From Basidiobolus meristosporus CBS 931.73 (taxonomy: Eukaryota > Basidiobolomycota > Basidiobolomycetes > Basidiobolales > Basidiobolaceae): a stretch of 64,000 bases of DNA. Below are positions 10,549-24,428 of the stretch, piece after piece (the first letter of the stretch is position 1; each line of letters starts with the position of its first letter). The notes beneath the pieces were generated by a model. That model was not told the origin of the DNA and made no database searches. It saw only the letters and a list, made by a program, of their open reading frames with translations. The position numbers and the translations under genes are program-made. The stretch is taken from positions 1 to 64,000 of the forward strand of contig MCFE01000060.1 of assembly GCA_002104905.1 (NCBI GenBank), written 5' to 3'.

Positions 10549-12828
10549 ATGCTTCGCTACCTACACTGTTCGAAGAGTTCTCTAAGAGGGCAATCCTTTG
10601 CAAATGTACAAAAGAACCTATCCGTGAGAACACGGGCCACAACATCAAAACTGACTCGGTCACCGTTGATTCTAAATGATAATCTAGTTATGAATAGAGC
10701 AAGGTTATCGCCGGTTACGAACCTACGGGTACTGAGCTCACTTCAGCCAAGCAGCTATTTGAAGCTATCACATGAAGTCAATTGTGAACTACCCCTGAAG
10801 CCAGTGGTATTGCGGCAGGACCTTCCAACAACACCCGCGGAGGACCACAAAAAGAGTTCACTGATTGTTAGGCTTGTTCACAAGTTCCGCAACTTCTTGT
10901 CCATTTACATATTTGAGCCTATAAGAATTTCCTGCCGGTTTATGTATCTTGTAATCTTGTTTGTACCTTTGATTGTTACTGCACCGGTAATGTTGGTAGG
11001 AAAGAGAAATCCCGAAAGGGAGAACGAAACAAGCGGATCCTTGTGGTGGTACGATTTCTTGGTAGTGCAAATGGAGCGCGCTGGGCCCACATTCATCAAG
11101 GCAAGTCTTCCTTCTTTAGCAAAAAAACGGCGTCGGAGTAAGTACTTAAGTACGGCTTCACTAGTTGTCCCAATGGGCAGCTTCTAGAACAGATCTGTTT
11201 TCCTCCGAGTTCTGCCGAGTCCTCTCCAAGTTGCACAACAGAGTTGACCCCCACCCTTGGTCACATACGAAGCGTAGCATAGAAGCGGCATTTGGCGGGC
11301 GTTCGATGGATGAGATCTTCGAAGAATTCGACAAACAACCCATTGGAATTGGCGCTATAGCCCAAGTAATTGTGGAGAATAACATACTTTGAAGAAACCA
11401 CCAGAATGCTAACAGTTTCTTCAAGGTATATAAGGCCCGAATCAAACCCGGAATTCATGGAATGGCCGTTGACTCAGCAAACGATGGAACTTCGAACCAC
11501 ACCGAAAGTGTTGAGGTCGCAATCAAAGTGCTTCATCCCAGAGTAGACAAGCTGGTGGCAAGAGATCTTAAGATCATGATGTTCTTTGGGAAAATTCTGA
11601 ACTGGATACCTATGCTTCACTGGCTAAGTTTCCCGCAAGAGATCCAGGTATTCGGGGATATGATGGAGAAGCAGTTAGATTTGAGGCTGGAGGCCGAAAA
11701 TATGCTGAGATTTAGAAAGAACTTTGCCCAGAATCCTAACATCGATTTCTCCACCCCATGGAAAGCCTTCGTCTCGAAGAACGTCTTGGTGCAAAACTAC
11801 ATGTACGGAGTGCCATTGAAGTATTTCATGAATTCCAAGGTCAATTCCGTGTATGACGAAAAGATCGCCAATATCGGTAAGTTTCATTCGTGGTCGTGGC
11901 TTGAACTTCATTGACGTGCGATTGCCTAATAGGTTTGAATGGCTTCCTGGTAGGAAACTTTAGCCAGATAGTCAGATCATGAAATGGTTACTTAAACGAA
12001 ATCTCTCTACAGCACATGCTAATCTACGACAACTTTATCCACGCTGATCTTCACCCCGGCAACATCATGGTCAAGTTCATTCAGCCTCATGCGAAGCCAA
12101 TCGGCGACAGGCTGATAGAAAGATTTAAACCGACCAAGGCATTGGAAGAGTCCGATGACATTGTCAGAAATCTACTTGCAGTCAAGGACTCTCCGGAGGA
12201 GTGGAAAGCTCAGTTACTCTCCTTGTTTGAGCAGGGATACCAGCCTCAAGTGATCTTCTTGGATACTGGATTGGTGACAACGTTGGATGACGACAACCGA
12301 CGGGATTTTTTGGATTTGTTTAAGGCGATCGCCGTGTTTGACGGCTACAGAGCTGGTGAACTAATGGTCGAGAGATGCCGCACACCAGAGTTGGTTGTCA
12401 ATCCCGAGGGCTTCGCGCACAAAGTGGAGAACCTGGTGAATCGAGTCAAATCAGTCACATTCCAACTATCCAAGGTAGATGTTTCACACATCCTGGCGTC
12501 GGTTCTCTCGATGGTTCGTGAGCACCACGTCAAATTAGAGGGGGACTTCATCAATGTCATCATCAGCATCCTTATACTGGAAGGGATCGGAAGAAGACTT
12601 GATCCCGAGTTGGATATACTCAAGGAAGCCGTACCTATCTTGAGAAGCCTGGGAACCCAAGGCAACGGTAGAGCTGTGCTGGAGGGTATGAAGGAGCTGC
12701 CCGCTGGTGGTGGGTGGTGGTTGAAGACATGGTTCCTCTTGGAAGCTCGCAAGTTTTGGATGGATGCACTTTCATTCAAAACCGAACAAGAGCTTTTCGG
12801 TGAATTTGCTTATTTCGACCTCGTTTAA
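10549..12828 (+). CDS. Mitochondrial UbiB/ABC1 atypical kinase (Cqd1/ADCK2-like)
   Basis: This is a mitochondrial UbiB family protein. The closest pattern is the ADCK2/yeast Cqd1 branch, linked to coenzyme Q and phospholipid homeostasis. Exons read 10549..11100, 11165..11365, 11426..11876, 11933..11949 and 12013..12828, giving 678 aa. The first intron is GC-AG (AAG|GCAAGT), and exon 4 is only 17 nt. Motifs are a KxGQ-position sequence that reads KLSQ (184-187), IGIGAIAQV, the VAIKVLHP lysine, HADLHPGN (417-424) and FLDTGL. One TM segment lies near residues 120-140. The start at 10549 opens a basic, Ser/Arg-rich presequence (MLRYLHCSKSSLRGQSF). An in-frame ATG at 10420 would add 43 residues without targeting character. 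Confidence 0.9.
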
Positions 12829-13378
12829 AGCGGCGGGGCCTGTTTATGAGCGATCACAGCTATATGCTCCAAAATCGATGTTATATACATGCACATACAT
12901 ACACTGAGTGATTTTAGTTTATCAACACCTTGGCTTGCCCTATGGTTAATCGGATATACTTCTAATAAACATGGCAAGCCTAGTGTGGCCTAACCCACAT
13001 CCCATTTTCCCCGATGCCTATCTGCTAGCTAGGATGAACATCGGCAATAGCATCGATTGCAGTCCATGGACAGGTAATGCATCCGTAAACTGGGTGAAGA
13101 CTTCTCCACACTGAAGAAAAATCGAACGCCATGCATTCTCATGTACACCCCTTGACTTTGACAGTGGCTTTAACTCCGAATCCGGCCTGCATGGTATCAG
13201 AGCGACCTCTTCGCCATAAGCTAGGATATTTCTCGCAAGATTTTCAACGAACGAACCAATTTAGATAAAAAGGTCGAGTGGGATGAATCAACACCAAGGA
13301 TCGCAGTACGACTAAGTAGTAGTGATATTTATTTTGTTTGAAAAGAGCCAAGTCTAGAGCCCTCCTATCTCTAGAGCC
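12829..13378. other. Intergenic region
   Basis: There is no open frame, RNA gene or repeat that I can support. A TTAGATAAAAAG stretch near 13241-13252 is about 130 bp upstream of the subtilase ATG and may contribute to its promoter. Confidence 0.4.
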
Positions 13379-14921
13379 ATGATCCTTGCACTGCTGTCCA
13401 TCTCCCTCAGCTTGTTCGCCCAGAGCACTCTATCCCTTGTGACTCCCAGTGAGGATTTTACCCAGTCGGTGAATGAAAGGAATTACATAGTGAAACTCAT
13501 GTCGCGCCCAGATAATGACTGGCCTTACGCAGCTACTGGCGAAGTCCATACAATTGGTGGAAGGTTTCATTACGTCTTTGGAAACTACACCAAGGCCACG
13601 TTAGAGTATTTGCGGAATCACCCTCTGGTGGACTACATCGAGAAGGAGGCAGTCATCAAGGCGTCAGCGTATGAAAAGAACCCACCCAGTTGGGTAGGTA
13701 TTTCATCCCATCATGGTGACTGTGGCGATCCTAATATCATGACTAGGGCCTTGACAGGATTGATCAAGAGACATTCCCTCTGGACCAGACCTACAATTAC
13801 CCCGATTCTGGAGGGGAAGGGGTGGATGTATTCGTGATAGACACGTAAGTTGCAATATAGATCCCACTGTCAAAGCATCGACTGATTGTCCGTGAAAACG
13901 ACCCCGTAGTGGCATATACGTGGAGCATCAAGATTTCGATGGCCGAGCCAAATGGGGCACAACCGTTATCAATTCACCAAACACTGACTTGAATGGCCAC
14001 GGGACCTTCACTGCGGCCATCATAGGTGGCAAAACGTTTGGTGTCGCGAAAAAGGCCGCCCTCTACGCCGTAAAGGTAGGATGGAACGAACTGTGGGGAT
14101 GGCGCATTGATCACTAAGACACTAGATACAGGCCTTGAACTCCGAAGGCGAGGGTAGCACGCTCACGCTGCTTAAAGGCCTACAGTATGTGAGCCAGATG
14201 CATCAACTCAAGGCGAATAAAAAGACGATCGTGAAGTCGGAGCATATTTTGATGGATTGTTGACTGAATGCGAGATTAATCCAATCGTGCGAATAGTTTA
14301 TCCTTAGGAACCGCCTACAACCGAGTCATCAATGAAGCAGTGAACATCGCCGTGGAGGAAGGGATAGTTGTGGTGGTATGTGAGTCTGTGTACATCCCAA
14401 TCAACCTCACTTCATTTACTGGTTCTCAAAAATAGGTGGCTGCTGGCAACGGCATCAATGGAATCGATGGGCAGGATGCGTGCAGGTTCTCGCCAGCCTC
14501 CGCCTCGGAGGTGATAGCCGTTGGCTCGACTCAAATCAACGACGCGGTGAGCGTATTTTCTAATTATGGCCCATGTGTGACTGTATATGCACCAGGGGAT
14601 TCTGTCACTTCTGCGTTCGTTGGCTCCACCATAGCAACCAGCACTCTCTCCGGAACATCCTTTGCCGCACCACACGTCTCAGGAGTGGCGGCCTTGATAC
14701 TAGGCAACGCGACTACCTCATTGACCCCTAGAGAAGTCAAGGATAGGATACTGGCGATAGCCACCAAGAACACCATCAAAAATCTACCCTCCGATTCCCC
14801 CAACTTTCTACTCAACAACCGAATAGAGAACTACTTCGCCAATTCCGAGAACCTCGTAACCACCGGCGCGGCGGGATTCGTGCTCTCATTGGTTTCTGGC
14901 GGATATTTATTAATGACGTAA
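13379..14921 (+). CDS. Secreted subtilisin-like serine protease (S8A)
   Basis: This is a proteinase-K-like endopeptidase of 415 aa. Exons read 13379..13693, 13747..13844, 13910..14075, 14132..14235, 14297..14375 and 14436..14921. The fourth intron uses a weak GTCGGA donor. I chose it because it alone restores the conserved TIVNLSLG run. The signal peptide is at 1-20. The I9 propeptide follows (NYIVKLMSRPD...YIEKEAVI, about 33-95). Catalytic residues are Asp137 (VIDTG), His168 (NGHGTF) and Ser329 (GTSFAAPHVSG), with the oxyanion Asn259 (AAGN). A C-terminal hydrophobic stretch (about 395-415) after an Asn/Ser-rich hinge looks like a GPI-anchor signal, unusual for a secreted S8 and not certain. 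The triad appears intact. Confidence 0.9.
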
Positions 14922-15236
14922 TATAGGATTAATTGTTATGAACGGAAATTTTGAATGTGATGGCCAGAATTACCTTTATTGAAGAGAAATAGCATGGAAT
15001 GATGAAATACAACTAAAACGGCCAGGGATGCGTTGGAGGGTGGCTACATTCAGGCTGGTGGATTCTCTCCTCAACGCACGTGTCGATGTCGGTTGAGCTC
15101 TCGGATTGTAAACATTGATATAAATCTATATATGTCTTTTCAAACCAACGCACCAGCGTAGTAATCAGATGGAGAGGCCATATTGTGTCTTTGAAGCGAT
15201 GGTGTTGTCGAAAAGATGCGTATCTGATGCTTCGCT
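14922..15236. other. Convergent intergenic spacer
   Basis: This separates the 3' ends of the subtilase (+) and the zinc-cluster regulator (-). It is AT-rich with no clear feature beyond likely polyadenylation regions. Confidence 0.4.
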
Positions 15237-17874
15237 CTAATTATTGGTCCGGTTGGGATAGCCAGCATGGGGGCTCATGTGGATGGAGGTGGATGTGGAT
15301 GTGGATGGCGATGAGGTCACTGATTGTAACGAGGTGTGAGATTGACTGAAATTGTGGATAGGGCTAGCGTATACACCAGATTCATATGTGGACCTGTGTG
15401 GATCTACGTTACTCGAAAGAGACGACTCCACCATGTACTGCCCGACATATTCATTCCACTCGTTGAAGTCTATAGACATCGGGACGTCCCATGTAGATGC
15501 AGTTCCAGCATTGACATATTGTTCCAGAGTTCTTTGGTCTGCAGGCGACACGTCCGGCAAAGTTGTAGGAGCATCGTTCTGACTATACGCAGCATGAGCT
15601 GCAGATCCAATACTGTAGTCCCTCTGAGCTCCAACTCCTAATGGCAGCGAATCGACTTCGGAAGCGTCTGATGAGTGAGCGCCCCTTATGCCATCATTAA
15701 ATCCGGGCGTGAACACTTGAGAGATTGGTCGCGAGGTTTCTTGTGAGGCAGTCCAATGGGCTGGTATGGAAGGGCTCATTCCTATAGACTTTCCCCTGGA
15801 TGCTAGATGTTGTTGGGGCGATTGGGTGGCTGACATACCAGCATTGGATCCGTCCTCCAGCCTCATGCTGGTCGGCCCAGGTGCGAGTGCATTCGAACCG
15901 ATCTGTGGACTGATTTCGTCTGTGCACACTTCTTTGTCGATCATTTCTGAGTTGAGATTGATCTTTCGAGCAGCTATCAACTCCAACAAGAGAATTTGAT
16001 ACCTGCCGACACGCCCCCACTTTTGCTTGACTCGCTCTAAAATCTCCAGGTTCTTGGACAAATACTCCTTGGCAGGATTAGCAATCCATGCGTCAGTGGA
16101 CGTTGCGTTCAGTAGATGAATGGTGCTCGAAGTAAATACGGGGAAAAGCAATAGAACAATCACGTGCTCCAACGATGGACTGTCAAGGCATGCGAGAGCA
16201 ATGGTGGTTGTTCTGTTTGCAGCAGTGGTACATATCGGCAGCGAGGGGTATGGAAATCTATAGTTCTCGCCAGTCTTCGGTATGTAAGGACGGTGAAGCA
16301 GGATAAGCGCGCAGTGATACCACATATGGGCGTATATCAGCGTAGGCGACTGCGGTGGCTTGTTGGACGAGTAGTCGCTAGGGTTGTAGTGTAGCCCTTC
16401 AGGTAGCGAAACTAGCCATGAGTGAAGTGCTGAATCAAGCTCAAGCAGGATGGATTTGTTCTTTTGTGGGTTCTGACTTGGGACTGTTCTTATGGGATAT
16501 ATGTCGCTCATGATCCGTCCGATGATCTCCTTCAACCGAATGACTTGTACGAACGGCTTCAATGCCAATCCCGATTGCGGGGACACGGAGATCCCCGACT
16601 CTATCTCAGAATTGGGATCGATGCATGGTAGGGTGGTATCGTAGTATCTGTCATCAATGCACAGTGGTCTTCCAACACAAACACTGCCATGGCGGTCGAT
16701 TTGATAGCAGACCCACCATACGCGCTTCCTGGTTTCCTTCTCCTGTTGGGTCAGGCCCTCAATGTCCCATTTCTCGGGGTTACGATGCAATCCTAGATCT
16801 TCAGCCATCCTGATAGCCATCCCACTATATAACCAAGCCCTCATTCCGCTATAGGTAATATGTTGATAGATTCCCAAGAGGATGAGGGCTTGAATGTTTT
16901 CAAGAGAGCTGACCTCGTACGTTCGATCCAACAGCATCCTTGCTCGTTCATAGAATGTCTCTGGGGTCAGGTTCTCCTTTGTCAGGATGGTCTCAGACGA
17001 TATAAAAACGGCCGCTATTGCGAGAATGCTGTTCAGTAGGAAAAACGGTGGCTCGGCGTCGATATCCCCGAGGCGATCCAGAAATTCTGCTTTGTGGAGT
17101 AGAGGGAAGATCGGATTGACACAATTGAAATACGTTTCTAGAAGGTAACCAAACAACTTCGAGGAGGGCAACAGAGAAGGGTTGAACTCCGAATCCTTGA
17201 ATTCGGTTAGGTTTAGCTTTTCTGGGGCGCAGGACCTCATCTTGAACACCCCCTTTTGATAGCGGTCGGTTTGTCGAAGCAAGTAGAAACCAGAACTTGT
17301 CCCGCAGTAACGAACTCTGCCATGGTCGTCCAAAGTTAACTGCTCCGCCTCGTTACTTAATTCTTCAAACTCGAGCTCCTCTTTTCTCGAAACGCTTTCG
17401 CATTTTTCTGGGGAGCTCAGTTTGGTCCAAAGAGTTCTCTTCGGGAGAAGCACAAGTGCTGCTAGGGGAGGAGCTGTGATCAATCGGGGAGTCCACTACA
17501 TCCTCTTTCGGTTCTACAGGCTCCTTCGAATCCAGAGACTTGGTTCGGACCGAGGCGCGAGATTTACGAGGCGCTGTCTGATGCGTTTCCTCCAATTTCC
17601 GGAGCTCTGCAACCACATTTTCCGCAGCACCAGGCTCGCCTTGAACGAGACCACCCAATATATGCTCCATTCTATGCAGACGACTTTCGATGGCCTCTAT
17701 ATAGCCTTTCGGTGGGCCTCGTTTTTTGGTTGTGTCGTTGTAGGTGCACGTTATTCCAAGTGCTTTGCAATTGGAGCATATAGGCTGAGTACCATCGCAG
17801 CGTACCTTTCTTCTTCGGCAGTTGTCACAAGCTTTACTAACACGTTGCCTTTTTTGACTGTCATCAGTGCCCAT
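15237..17874 (-). CDS. Zn2Cys6 fungal-specific transcription factor
   Basis: This is a nuclear DNA-binding regulator. A C6 zinc cluster (Cys16, 19, 26, 33, 36, 43, spacing 2-6-6-2-6) is followed by a basic linker and a short dimerisation helix (GYIEAIESRLHRMEHI). The fungal-specific regulatory domain lies at about 215-560, with the usual GLHRNPEKW and RVWWVCYQIDR landmarks. The Ser/Gln/Thr-rich C-terminal third is probably an activation region. The two long open frames are in different frames. A 61-nt intron (17439..17499; GTAGTG donor, CCGAAG acceptor) is the only GT-AG option I found that joins them without a stop, giving exons complement(17500..17874) and (15237..17438) and 858 aa. A frameshift is the alternative. 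Order and motifs resemble XlnR-type regulators, but the target is unknown. Confidence 0.85.
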
Positions 17875-18253
17875 TGCAACGGGTCAATAATCAAGCTGTC
17901 TCAGGGATTTACTGGGTAATCTGTAGGAAAGCTGTCAAAGTCCCATAAACTGCAAATTCAGCAAACAAATAGAGTAGTAAAACTACACCAGCTTTATAAT
18001 TGGAGAGGAAATGCTTGGCCTAGATCTATAGATAGCCTTGAACTAAGCTACCCTATAATTAGTTCATTCATTATAACTCTAACCCGCTAGGTTGCTCACT
18101 GATGATTATAGCAATCACATGACTAACCCTAACTGACAAATCATAGCTTTTGCCTTAACCCTAGCCCTGATCGATAGTCAAATGACGAAGTATGTATAAT
18201 AATTACTAGATTGGATTCACGTAATATAGCATTGACATTTCATTGTTCTCTAG
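17875..18253. other. AT-rich intergenic region
   Basis: This lies upstream of the zinc-cluster regulator (minus) and beyond the end of the REX1B-like gene. It contains several 'aaccctaa/taaccc' short motifs (for example near 18080, 18120 and 18165) that do not form an array. No gene is visible. Confidence 0.35.
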
Positions 18254-18804
18254 TTATAACTCGGCAATGGCGTCTTGAAGCTCTTCAAGAGTATCGTTGA
18301 TCGACGCGACCACCACCTCGAGTAGCTCCTCAGTCTCCTTCACCACCTCGCTGTAATCCTTCTCGCCGAGAACGGTCTCGCGGTTGAAAATTTGATATTT
18401 GGCCGTCTAAACAATGATTATTTTTCGCTATCCTAGACAATAAAACCGAAACGTGCTTACTAGTTGAAGTTTCTCTCTTTCCAAGTTTTGTACCAGGCGC
18501 AATTGCTCGGCAAAAGTGTCGGAGCCTAGATCCTTCAGGTTCTGCTCAACCTCCTGAACATCGTTCGATATCTTGACAAAGTGGGTGGTGATCTCTTGGC
18601 ATTTCTCGTTGTAGGTCTCATAAGACGCTTCTCCTTTGACATACTCCTGGTAGATTCTAGAAAAGCCACAGATTGTTTAGAACATACTCGGACAGCGAAT
18701 GCGGATGGGAGGGCATACTTGTCAAATACTTGATACCATTGTGTTCTCTCACCCTGAAGGTTTTTGAATTTAATGACCAATTCGAGGATCTGATCGTTCG
18801 ACAT
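18254..18804 (-). CDS. REX1B-like small coiled-coil protein
   Basis: Three exons, complement(18719..18804), (18461..18656) and (18254..18406), encode 144 aa. The helical pattern matches the REX1 (required for excision 1) family: KNLQGERTQWYQVF, then a run of ITTHFVKISNDVQEVEQNL, then AEQLRLVQNLEREKLQLTA. Members are described from algae to animals. The name comes from a Chlamydomonas DNA-repair mutant and the molecular role is unclear. The protein has no signal peptide or TM segment. Both introns (62 and 54 nt) have canonical ends (GTATGC..CTAG and GTAAGC..TTAG). The family call is from memory of the residue pattern. A prefoldin-like or other short helical protein is the alternative. Confidence 0.75.
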
Positions 18805-19003
18805 GGTTAAAGAGGAATTCCACTTCAGCGGCGCAGGGTGGATTAGGTTGCCTGTTATTCACCTCAAGGTAGCCCTTGAAGAATCATTGATCTGGAGTAG
18901 TTGGAAATTTTGATGTGGATGGATCAGCCACTAGGATTCGATCATTTTATCGCCTCAATGCAGGATTTATCTATTCTACTGATAGAGATAGCTCTTGGTG
19001 AAA

Positions 19004-21219
<2,216 letters not shown>

Positions 21220-21732
21220 GCTTTTCGGTGTCAACCTGCATCACTTCAGCAATAAACCTACTTTGTTTACGGAAACGAAACCAAAAAAGCACACCCGCAC
21301 TCCTAATAAGGGCCCTACAGATATCTTGATTCTGCAAGAACATAGGTGGTATTGAAAGGATGAGTCACTGTCCGAGCGAAGGTAGCATCGATGGCCAATA
21401 CTTCCCCCAATATTGGCTAATATTATGAGATACTACGCAATTCCAAACGAGAACCGTTGTGGTACGCATTCCAAACTAGTGTAAATTCGCCATCTACAAA
21501 AGAACTTACACCACTCAATCCTAAGATTCGGAAACATCCCGAGGAATCTAGGTTTGCAAGAGGACTGGGTGATTTTCCAGGCAACCAATTGGCCAATCTG
21601 GTGATTGCGCTAACGAATCGTGGAATAAGAAAATTTTGTCGTTCGCTAATTAGATTCAATTGCCAATACGCCATATGTCACAAACCCAATAACTACACAA
21701 TGTCGCCATCTGAAATAGTCCATTCCCCGCAC

Positions 21733-21740
21733 TATATAAG
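21733..21740 (+). promoter_or_regulatory. TATA box of the permease gene
   Basis: TATATAAG lies 38-45 bp upstream of the ATG at 21778. The 21220-21732 interval between the LysRS stop and this box has no other supportable feature. Confidence 0.5.
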
Positions 21741-21777
21741 CACCAGGCCTGGGAGTCTCCGAAATTACACACGAGCA

Positions 21778-23468
21778 ATGGCCAACCTGAAAGATACTGC
21801 CAGCATTAGAAGTGGGAGCACCGACTCCCAAAAGCTTGTTCGATCCATTGGATTGTTCAGTGGAACAGTAAGTGCCTATTGGCCCACTGTAAACCGGAGT
21901 ACTTTCATTGACGCCTCCTATTTAGATGAACATTGTGGGGACCATCGTCGGCTCAGGTATCTTCAGCTTACCAGCCCTGGTCTTTTCGCACGTCGGCTCC
22001 CCGGGAATGGCCATTATCCTATGGATTCTCGGAGGAGTCGTGAGTTTCGCCGGAACGCTTGGTTACAACGAATTCGGCTGCGTAAGTTATTTCTTCACCA
22101 CCCCGTACGACTTCCATTGACTGACCGATCCCACAGATGTTTCCCATCAACGGGGGTGAGAAGGAATACCTCGAGCAATCCTTCAAGAAATCCAAGAAGC
22201 TATTCTCGTTTCTCTTCTGCATGAGCCTGATCATCTTCATTCGCAGTAGCTTTTGCGCCGCCATTTCCACAAACATCGGGAATTACGTTTTATACGCCGT
22301 TTATGGACCCCGTGACACCATCACTGATCCCTTCGTCAAGGACCACTTTGATTGGCTGGCCCGCGCAATTGCTGCTGCTGCTCTTATCTTGATCACAGTC
22401 ACTCAGATGGTTTCAACCAAGTGGACCATCCGAATCCAGGACGGGCTTTCAGTATTCAAGATTCTGCTACTTGGCCTCGTGGTGGTCACCGGATTTGTGG
22501 TTCTTGGCGGTGGAACCTCGGTCAAACCGGTACTCAACGCAAGCACCTTGTTTGCGGGGACCTCCAAGGATCCCACCGATTACACCTGGGCCCTGTTCAA
22601 GGTGTTTGCTGCTTATGATGGTAACTATCCGCTTGTGTGCGTGAGACCCTAGACTCCAGACTCAAATTTGTCCCTAGGTTGGAATAACTTAAACTACAGT
22701 ATCGAGGAGCTCAAAGACCCTGTCCGTATCCTTCCCAAAGCCACCACCATCGGATTAGGGATCGTCGTCGTCCTTTATGTTCTCAGCAACTTGGCCTATT
22801 TCGCCGCATTGCCATTGGAGAAGCTCTTGGCCTCGCAACAGGTAGTCTCGGCGGAATTCTTCGCCATGGTGTATGGCGTGTCCTTTGGTCAACGTGTGCT
22901 TCCAATCTTCATCGCATTGTCGGCATACGGCTCGGTATCTTGTATGGCATTCGGGGCGTCGCGAGTCATTCTTGCCTCGGCACAAGAGGGCTTCCTTCCT
23001 TTCGGCTCGTATCTTGGATCGGTCTCCCGGTTGAATACGCCCGCATGGGCCCTCCTTCTGAACCTGGTCATCTCACTGACACTGATGCTTGCCCCACCCC
23101 CTGGAGAAGCCTACAACTTCCTAATCGACATGACCGGGTATCCAGCATGGATCTTCTACGGCCTGTCCATGGTTGGGCTGATCTATCTTCGCAAAAAAGA
23201 GCCAAACCTTACCCGCCCATTCCGCACCTCCATCATCTTCAGCGTATTGTTCATCCTTGTCTCCGTCTTCTTGATGGTGTTCCCCTTCTTGCCCCCCTCC
23301 AACCATACCGGCACCATCCCTTACTACATGAGCCCCTTGCTCTCGGTGGTCTTCATCGTCCTGTGTGTTCCCGTCTGGTGGTACCGAGTGGGTAGACATG
23401 CGGAGGAAGAGCCAGTAAGACATCATGTAGTGGAGGAGGAATACGGCACCAAAATCACCCACGCTTAA
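21778..23468 (+). CDS. APC-superfamily amino-acid permease (Mup1/LAT-like)
   Basis: This is a plasma-membrane amino-acid transporter of 506 aa. Exons are 21778..21867, 21926..22081, 22137..22620 and 22678..23468, all with GT-AG ends. The first TM carries the family's unwound glycine motif (TIVGSGIFSLP), and the GWNNLNYSIEELKDP loop after TM6 is typical of the LAT/Mup1 branch. I count about 12 hydrophobic segments ending near residue 475, then a short acidic tail. A cytosolic N-terminus of about 30 aa is rich in Ser/Thr. The branch includes methionine (Mup1) and heteromeric-type transporters. I cannot tell the substrate. Start chosen from the TATA box distance and because no other ATG precedes TM1 in frame. 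Confidence 0.9.
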
Positions 23469-24343
23469 GTACTTTGTATACTAGTCATGATCTATAATAT
23501 TCCTACGCACTGTAAAAATCCATATAATGAATAAACCATCAATTATTGATTGAATCGGCCAACTGGGAATCCTGCTTGCTAGCTTGCTGATCATTCGCGT
23601 GGTTTCAGGTTCCTTCGATATATCAAAACAATCCCGAGCCCGCTATGGATGTGTAAGCTCCACTCCAAGTTCTGTTGAGAAGAGACAGAGGCTTAACTTG
23701 CCTTTGGCGTCCCTTCGTAAAGCTTCCACAAACACCCCGACTGCTCGTACAAATACTAGCGATCGTGGCCACCAGTCTATTATGTTATGCTGGTCGGCCA
23801 ATGCTGGTAATTCAAGAATCCTACGCTGGGCTTACCACTTTGATAACACATGTACCGAAAATCCGTAAATGTATCCCGAATATGTCTTAACTCCATCACG
23901 TGGGAGTTTATCTTGATTAACTCCGGTGACACTTACATAAGGAATGGTTAAAAGCATTGGATCTGCAGAAACCAGATTTCCAATCTTGCACACAATTAAG
24001 TTGCTGAGCATATTTGAAAAAGTCCCACACAGATTGAAATCGGGTTCCCATAAAAAAATGGCCCAGAAACATTGATGCCTCATGGGATGGTGAGTACTTA
24101 TCTAGCCAGTGGATTGCAATCGCTGTTCAGGAGAAAAAAGATGATGCCAGCCAACTACTGGGAGGCAAAGTAAGCATGACTAGGAATTATTCCTTGCTTA
24201 CATAATCGGCGGGGAGTTCTGATTTGCTACTGGAGGCGTTCATCTTCGCTATGTGAAACTCGAGGTAGTACCCTCTTCCATGGGTTCACCCTATATTCTG
24301 CCAGGTAGCACCAGCATTGCCATTTTAGGGAGCTGATGGTGGA
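23469..24343. other. Intergenic region
   Basis: Several short open frames (23584-23868 +, 23832-24083 -) have no motif or homolog pattern. I see no RNA gene or repeat. Confidence 0.4.
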
Positions 24344-24349
24344 TATATA
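24344..24349 (+). promoter_or_regulatory. TATA box of the WC-2-like gene
   Basis: TATATA lies about 80 bp upstream of the ATG at 24429. Confidence 0.4.
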
Positions 24350-24428
24350 CCTTGGATGCGTCTTGATCACCTATTTTATCCTTTTTCTACTAATGCCTAC
24401 CTCCCAACCCATCTGAATCGAACTTAAC

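Noticed and set aside
18060-18240. Clusters of AACCCTAA-like motifs as possible telomeric repeat
   Set aside because: Only scattered single units in both orders; no tandem array, so not an interstitial telomere.
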